Source: Pezicula radicicola
Lineage: Eukaryota > Ascomycota > Leotiomycetes > Helotiales > Dermateaceae
Reading direction: 5' to 3'
Assembly (NCBI GenBank): GCA_003008705.1
Contig: PDUO01000004.1
Location: 1,178,001 to 1,242,000, forward strand
DNA: 64,000 nucleotides
Shown here: in pieces, positions 58,457-64,000 of the stretch
Position numbering within the stretch: the stretch's first letter is position 1
How the letters are laid out: every line of letters starts with the position of its first letter
Position numbers and translations under genes: made by a program
Notes under the pieces: model-generated
What the model was told of the DNA's origin: nothing
What the model saw: the letters and a program-made list of their open reading frames with translations, nothing else
Databases searched by the model: none

Positions 58457-59006
58457 TACATCTAGGATCCTGAGCAAGAGTATGTATAGGTATGTATAGA
58501 GATACTAGACATTTTGGGCTAGCATTTCGATTAGTATTGCCTTCGCCCTCAGGCTTTTATGTTTGTTTAGAAGCGTTGTGTATTTTCCTAGGCCATTTCA
58601 CAGGACTTTCCTGATCTCCCTTCAGGGTTGGCTAGATGGCATGATAGTAGATAGAGAAATCACACACCATGTTTTCCTTGACATCGTAGTAGTGCTTCTC
58701 GTGGCCTATGAAACAGATGAATCGATGATACAAGTACTTTCAAAGATATTGATCTTCGCCTCTTCGCATTACAGACTTGATAATGCCAGGGCTGAAACCT
58801 AGGAAACCAATGCTGAGAGAATGTGGAGAATAATCTAGTGAGGAACGTTGTCACTTCCCCAGCAGCAAGCTAAATTTAATGATTACTAAGCGGATCTTGA
58901 AAGCCGAACGACTCCAAACCACCAGAACCTCACGAATTAGCAAGCACTCGCGCTCCCCATTTCACAACGAGTCAATTGCGCACGCGCAACGCCCAATCGA
59001 CTCAAA
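58457..59006. other. Intergenic, 550 bp
   Basis: No supported gene. The right end is the promoter and leader of the complex I subunit gene; a CGCACGCGCAACGCCC patch lies just upstream. Confidence 0.45.
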
Positions 59007-59739
59007 ATGTCTTCACAAACCGCTGGAAAGGTTGCGCAAGCAGCACAAGCACTCCCAAGAGTGATTCCCGTTCACAAAGTAAGCTTCATGTCTCAACATC
59101 AACTTCAAGCTATTCCGCCCTGCACACTTCCACTGCAATGCTAATGGCATATCGTACAGAAATACACCGTCCAATCTACGGGAATCTGGGAAAAGATTCG
59201 CCGCGTCTTCGCCGTCGACGCCACTCGCTCTAATGGTGTACCCCTCAACCCTCAATTCCGTAACCCACCACCTGGATCCAACGAACCGTTCTCCTTCATT
59301 GATCCCGTTACCATCCCCGCTGGAGACATAGCCGATAACCCATACTGGAAGCGTGATGCACGTCGTTCATACCCTCTCGCGTCAGTTGTTAGCCAGAGCG
59401 ATGTAGTTGGACTATTGAGTGTTGGTAGTAAGGCAGCTCCTAAGAAGGAGTTGATTGGTGAGGAGGGAAGTAAGATGTTGGTTGCTGCTGGTGAGGAGGG
59501 GAAGGGTGGTTTGGCTAAGTTCTTCGAGAAGGAGAAGGGTGCTGTGGGTTTGTTGGGGGAGAATGGTTTACCACCTTTACCTAGTGGTGCTCATTGGGGG
59601 AAGACTCCGGATTCTGGTGGTGATAAGTATGCTTTGACTGAGGAGCAGTCGTATCCTGGGCAGTAAGTTAATGTTTTCTGTTACTTGGTAGAGCTGTGGC
59701 TAATTTTCTTGCAGATACCCGTGCCGGACATTCCAATAG
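59007..59739 (+). CDS. NADH:ubiquinone oxidoreductase 21.3-kDa subunit (complex I)
   Basis: Exons 59007..59078, 59160..59662 and 59715..59739 give 199 residues, the expected size. The 81-nt first intron has GTAAGC, GCTAAT and ACAG. The second is 52 nt and the last exon encodes only the closing YPCRTFQ. The sequence KKYTVQSTGIWEKIRRVFAVD, LNPQFRNPPPGSNEP, PAGDIADNPYWKRDARRSYP and VVSQSDVVGLL is characteristic of the fungal accessory subunit described in Neurospora. It acts in the inner mitochondrial membrane in complex I. The gene converges on dot5, with 318 bases between stops. Confidence 0.92.
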
Positions 59740-60057
59740 AGTGAGGTGGCTCAGCTTGTACATATGAATTAGAAGTTTCATTTCACACTTTCAAAGAGTT
59801 TCCGAATTCTATGATTCATCTGATGTGCCTATCTTGAAACTATAAGGCAGCTTTCATTCCGCACTAAGACTCACTTACCTTAATGACTTCACGGTATCTT
59901 CAAGGCAGGCTAAGTAATCTACCACACTTTACTCTTCTGGATCACCAAAGGGATTCATTCCATTAATATTTCAGATACCCACCCACGCTGTTACATTGAT
60001 TACATATCCTATGTTCCATCCCTCTATTCACCAACGAAACCTCCACCAAGTAGCAAC
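59740..60057. other. Convergent intergenic region, 318 bp
   Basis: Holds the 3' ends of the complex I subunit and dot5 genes. No other feature seen. Confidence 0.5.
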
Positions 60058-61122
60058 CTACACAGCAGGCTTTTGCTCATTAGAATCCAACTTCTCGGCC
60101 GTGCCAGCAACCTCAGCAGCCGTGTCGGCCTTAGCTACATCCTCCTTAACAGCACCATTTTCAGCGGGAACCTCGGCCTTATCCTCCTTCTCTACAGCTT
60201 CAGCACTTACAGGAACGTCGCCAACAAGCTTCTTTACGACCTCAACTGTAGCAGCTGGTCCGCCTGGCTCAGCGGCAAGGATCTTACCCTCCTTGTTGAC
60301 AACGAAGACACCTCTGGTTGTCCCACTAGGTGCTTTCTTGAGGCCAATCGCTGCAATTAGATCACCTTTGGTATCGCACAGAAGCGGGTAGGGGAGATTC
60401 TGCTTGGTCTTAAAGGTTGTGTTTGCCTTTGGCGAATCTTTTGATAGGCCGAAAATAGAGAAACCGGTTGATGTGAGTGGTTCATATGAATCTCTGAAAA
60501 GACAAACTTGTGTTGTACCTGAGAAGATTTAGTTCATAATCTCACGTTTTGTTAATAAAGTAGAACTTACAGCCAGGAGTCGAAGCCTTAGGGTACGTGA
60601 ACAATACAACGCCGGACTTGCTCTCATCTACGAGTTTTTTCAAGGATGTCTTGACACCATCGTTCGTCTCAACTTCACCACCAAAATCCTCGAGGTTGAT
60701 GGTAGAACCGACTTCGATCTTAGAAGCTCCATTGGTCTTGGCTGCTGTGCGATTGTTAGTAGGCGCAGACATGCATTTGATCAAAATGGCGCAGTTATGC
60801 TGCGGGGATCTCAGCAAATCATGCACCTCGACTTGGTATGCGATGACCTCCACGTGATTCCCAACCTCCTCCTAATTTAGAACTTGAAAATCCTCCGTCG
60901 AACGCGTAGGCTCCATCCACAGATAGGATTGTTTGGTAAGGATGGGAAAAGTCGAGAAACTGACTTGCCTTTGGAACTTGGAACCACTGCTTCCTTGACT
61001 TCCTTGACCTTCTCAACTACTTTTGCTACGGGACCCTTCTTCTTCTTCTCCGCTGCCTTCTTCTTGGCCGGTGGAGCTGGCGCAGGCTCAACTGCCTTGC
61101 GCTTTCTCAGTTCGACTGGCAT
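60058..61122 (-). CDS. dot5: Nuclear thiol peroxidase Dot5 (BCP/PrxQ peroxiredoxin)
   Basis: Exons 61122..60969, 60744..60571 and 60518..60058 give 262 residues. A Lys/Pro/Ala-rich N-terminus (ELRKRK, KKKAAEKKKKG) is a nuclear-type signal. The peroxiredoxin core has [23 protein letters not shown] with peroxidatic Cys 110 and resolving Cys 115, the CxxxxC of PrxQ/BCP proteins. It then has FSIFGLSKDSPKANTTFKTKQNLPYPLLCD and GTTRGVFVV. A Val/Glu/Lys-rich tail follows. Yeast Dot5 is a nuclear thiol peroxidase that affects telomeric silencing. The first intron (60745..60968, 224 nt) uses GC-AG borders with donor GCAAGT; its acceptor is a CAGCAG tandem, so one Ala more or less may be included. Confidence 0.9.
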
Positions 61123-62479
61123 TTTTGATGATTCCTAGAAGATTCAATGGATGGTTTGTTGATGTTGGGTTATAAGGTGATGGTCGCAAAGGCGCGTCTT
61201 GATTGGTGCGATCGGAGCTCTCAGATGTGGGAGTGAAACGACGAGATTAAAATAAAAGACTTGGTGAGAAAAAAAAGTCTCGGTTTTTGCGAGCAAGAGG
61301 GTATGGCTGATGTGAGAGGTGAGCGCGAAGAGAAAGAGAGAGAATTTTGGAAGAGGGGAGACAAGAAGTGAAAAGGATGGAGGGACGTTGAATTTAAAGG
61401 TCTGGGCAATCTCCTCACTGCACGAACAATAGGTAGACTACGCAGCGTCCTGGTGTACTACTAGGTCAGGGGTAAAGAACAACCCCCCCCCCAATCTCGT
61501 CTCAGCACACACTGCGCTCTCATCATTCTTGATTTTTCTGCTGCCAGCTGTAACAAATCAGAACTCTATCAGCAGCCACGAGAACCACCGTTTAGTGCTA
61601 CATTATTGGGGTAGATGGGGCGAAAGAAGCAATGTCAGTGTGCTGCCGCGGCTACTAATTGGATGCTTGCTTGCTTCTATCATTGAACGGTCCGGAGATC
61701 ATCTTTGTGTCTCGTGCCCTCAAGGTCCAGAGTCTCGGGTCGAGGCATGGTGCATTTTGAAGTTCCCCAGAGATGCCAAAGGGAATGATAGGATCATACT
61801 GGAGCCGTTATGTCCATCACAAAGGCCGAAAGGAAGGCTGATGGAGGGCGTCAAGAGCTTACTTGGAGAAGTGTTATACACCACGTGATGATAATATGCA
61901 GAACTGTAGCCCGCTCGATCCGTACAGTAGGGTTGCGTAGGGTTGTTCTAATGTAGCATTTTACTTTGAATTTACTGATGAGAAACAGTTTTGTCTATCT
62001 AGACGGCCTTGCGCAGCATGATCTCTCACATGTCAAGAGGATGTTGGATCAGGGCGCGCATTGCAGAAAGACGCAAAACAAGACTGCCGGAACCAGGACT
62101 GGAAATTATATTGCGCTTTTGGTCTCAACGCTGATATTTTTACGATCCGGCCACCGTAATGAGCAAGGTTTTGTAAGAATGACGCTAAAATTTCGAAGGT
62201 TTTCCAGATTTGCCTCCGTCCCCTTAGTCCCTTGAAATTCCGAGGTCATCTGCGGGAGTAACATTTCCAGCTTTCTACATATTATTCATACATTCCCTTT
62301 CCTAGAAACCTGCCACCTCAATCTTTACCCAACGTCGACACTGAGACATCGAGACATCATCGGATATATCCTCACGCATACGACGGTAATCGTCGGCGTC
62401 CAGCAAACAAACAACACACGCGACCAGCGGAGTCTGACATTTCCGTGATCCAGCCAGTCCAGGACGCACACGATCAAAA
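61123..62479. other. Divergent intergenic region, 1.36 kb
   Basis: Between dot5 and the Ups2-like gene. An open frame at 61529-61888 has no recognisable domain and no splice support. A run of 11 C followed by AATCTCG is near 61482; the same word follows a C run near position 80. No gene called. Confidence 0.45.
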
Positions 62480-63115
62480 ATGAAGCTCTTCTCCAACGAG
62501 GAAACATTTGATTACTCCTGGGAGGAAATATCGACTGCGAACTGGATCAAATACGGCCCTTGGAACGACAAGTCTACGCATGTGATAGCCGTGGATACAT
62601 TATCGCGAAATGTCGACCCGGCGACTGGAATTGTATGCACCCACTTTCTACCTTTCTGCCAAGTATGCGACTAACAGTTTCCCCAGTTGCGAACGGAACG
62701 CCTTATAACCTGCAAGCAAAGTGCCCCGAAATGGCTTGCCGCTCTCATGGGCGGCAATGAAACGTCTCATGTCTTCGAGACTTCTTATGTCGACCCAGTC
62801 ACCAAAAAACTCACTATGACCTCGCAAAATATGACTTTCTCGAATCTCGTCCAAGTACAAGAGACCGTTATCTACCAACCTATTTCATCTAACCGAACGA
62901 AATTTACACAAGTAGCAAAGATCACAGCGTTATGTGGTGGATGGCAGAAGGTTAAAACCGCAGTGGAAGAAGCGACAATCAATCGATTTGCAGAAAATGC
63001 AAGAAAGGGCAAGGAGGGTTTCGAGGCCGTACTTGAGATGAGTAGAAGAGCATTCAGTGAAGAGAAGCAGAAGGCGAGGGTACTAGAGAGACAGGAGAAC
63101 ATGGCAACAGCATAG
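62480..63115 (+). CDS. PRELI/MSF1 domain protein, Ups2-like
   Basis: Two exons (62480..62632, 62687..63115) give 193 residues. The 54-nt intron has GTATGC, ACTAAC and CCCAG. The PRELI domain fills the protein: MKLFSNEETFDYSWEEISTANWIKYGPWNDKSTHVIAVDTLSRNVD, LRTERLITCKQSAPKWLAALMGGNETSHVFE, then TMTSQNMTFSNLVQVQETVIY and RFAENARKGKEGFEAVLE. These features match Ups2/Ups3, which with Mdm35 move phosphatidylserine across the mitochondrial intermembrane space for conversion to phosphatidylethanolamine. The MKLF start and the FAENARKG block favour Ups2 over Ups1. Confidence 0.93.
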
Positions 63116-64000
63116 AGACTCGAGAGAGCATCACGATCACCACGATTCTTCTACAGACCGTTCAGTTTATCATTCAATTAGCGTTGTCATTAGAAGGCCG
63201 GAGCGTTTGACATTCATTGGGAAGATGGTTACACAAAAAATCCGCCTTGGAGTTTAGGGCCAATGGGTTATATCACTTGGGTTTTTTATACACGGCGTTC
63301 AGAAGCTAGAAAGAGGAATTTGGGGGATCTCTGCTCAAGGCATTACAGCTTTACACTATTGTATTCTAATACTGAGAGCCCTCGAACATACCTCGCAAGA
63401 ACGCGTAGAGTTCAAAGAACTAAAGAGACTAGACAAATGTCGAATTGCTAATACTCCTTCTCATATTGGTTCCTTTACTAGCACTTCTTCAGTTAGGTAA
63501 ATATTTCGTTCTCACCTTCATCAACTCCCCTAGTCACAGCTTACCCAACAGACATTCTTGGCTACTTAAGCTAAACCTAACAATTGAAATAGCAAGTTCG
63601 TCACATATTTCTATTAGCATAACTCATACCACAACCTCTCGACCCCCAAATCTCCAAAAACAGAAACTACACAAGCATATAGATCTCTCAATCACAACTA
63701 AACAAATAAATCAAAATCCCTTCAAATCCCATCATGCCACCCCTCCCAATACCCATCTCCATCCCCAAAATACACCAACCTCTCTAACTAACTTAACTCT
63801 TCAAACCAAAATCCAGCTACCTTAGCTCTCTTTACTACATACCTTCGTACCACAAAAATCAATCTCCACACTCTAACACTGTAGTCAAAATAATACAATC
63901 TTCAATTTAACCTACCTAGTTTTTTCAGGGGGGGGGGGGTGTTGGTGCTATGTTAGTAGTGTAGTACGTAGTTTAGTAGTGTTAGAGTGTTCTTGTACCT
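63116..64000. other. 3' flank and low-complexity end of the window
   Basis: No supported gene. Sequence from 63600 is A- and C-rich low complexity, with a run of 12 G near 63931-63942. A plus-strand frame at 63445-63825 is compositional noise. Confidence 0.5.

Noticed and set aside
61529..61888. 119-codon plus-strand frame between dot5 and the Ups2-like gene
   Set aside because: No domain, no plausible start context or splice partners, and it lies in the divergent promoter region.
63445..63825. 126-codon plus-strand frame at the window end
   Set aside because: Composition follows the A/C-rich low-complexity DNA, and no domain is visible.
1..64000. CRISPR arrays, 5S rRNA, secondary-metabolite synthases
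   Set aside because: Looked for regularly spaced direct repeats, the 5S core words and KS/adenylation motifs; none seen.

Overview
The window is nuclear DNA from a filamentous ascomycete (Pezizomycotina). Most genes carry short introns (about 43-140 nt) with GT-AG borders and CTAAC/CTAAT branch sites. Orthologues of Sog2, Pex4, Mnn9, Taf13, Dot5, Ups2, Kish and the fungal 21.3-kDa complex I subunit are present. AT-rich repeat islands lie between gene-rich blocks. A broken 2EXR-domain gene would fit a leotiomycete, but the sequence does not settle the class.

Layout. 1-5 kb: a Golgi mannosyltransferase subunit (Mnn9-like), the peroxisomal E2 enzyme Pex4 and an intron-containing tRNA-Glu(CUC). 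6-10 kb: a decayed 2EXR gene and two unrecognised genes, one with four copies of a helical repeat and one with an AT-hook. 11-27 kb: an accessory, mostly secreted block. It holds a GPI-type SGNH/GDSL esterase, a Ser/Thr-rich wall or adhesin-like protein with internal repeats, a LamB/YcsF protein divergent from a frameshifted Dal5-type transporter, a sedolisin peptidase and a secreted PLC-like phosphodiesterase. A 719-bp inverted-repeat element with further palindromes inside it sits at 13 kb. 28-43 kb: a Sur7/PalI membrane protein, an unknown protein with an Asn-Gly repeat tail, a compact RecQ helicase, the RAM-network protein Sog2 and a Tcp11/Sok1 protein, with a mariner-like MITE at 39.7 kb. 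47-53 kb: a small unrecognised three-exon gene with three WPFF-like motifs, a possible copia-type LTR, a DMT-family transporter, and the head-to-head pair TAF13/Kish. 53.5-58.5 kb: an AT-rich island with repeated hairpins leading into a nonsense-disrupted multi-exon gene that has a tandem exon duplication. 59-63 kb: complex I 21.3-kDa subunit, Dot5 and Ups2-like PRELI protein, all housekeeping.

Functional links. The conserved genes serve wall mannosylation (Mnn9), cell separation and polarity (Sog2), cortical membrane organisation (Sur7-like), mitochondrial and peroxisomal work (complex I, Ups2, Pex4) and transcription (Taf13). The secreted block (esterase, Ser-rich protein, sedolisin, PLC-like) suggests interaction with external substrates or a host. 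LamB/YcsF plus its divergent transporter look like a small catabolic pair for lactam- or oxoproline-type compounds, of which the transporter has lost its reading frame. I saw no CRISPR array, no rRNA gene and no polyketide or NRPS cluster. All splice models below were read by eye and checked only for frame consistency and protein continuity.
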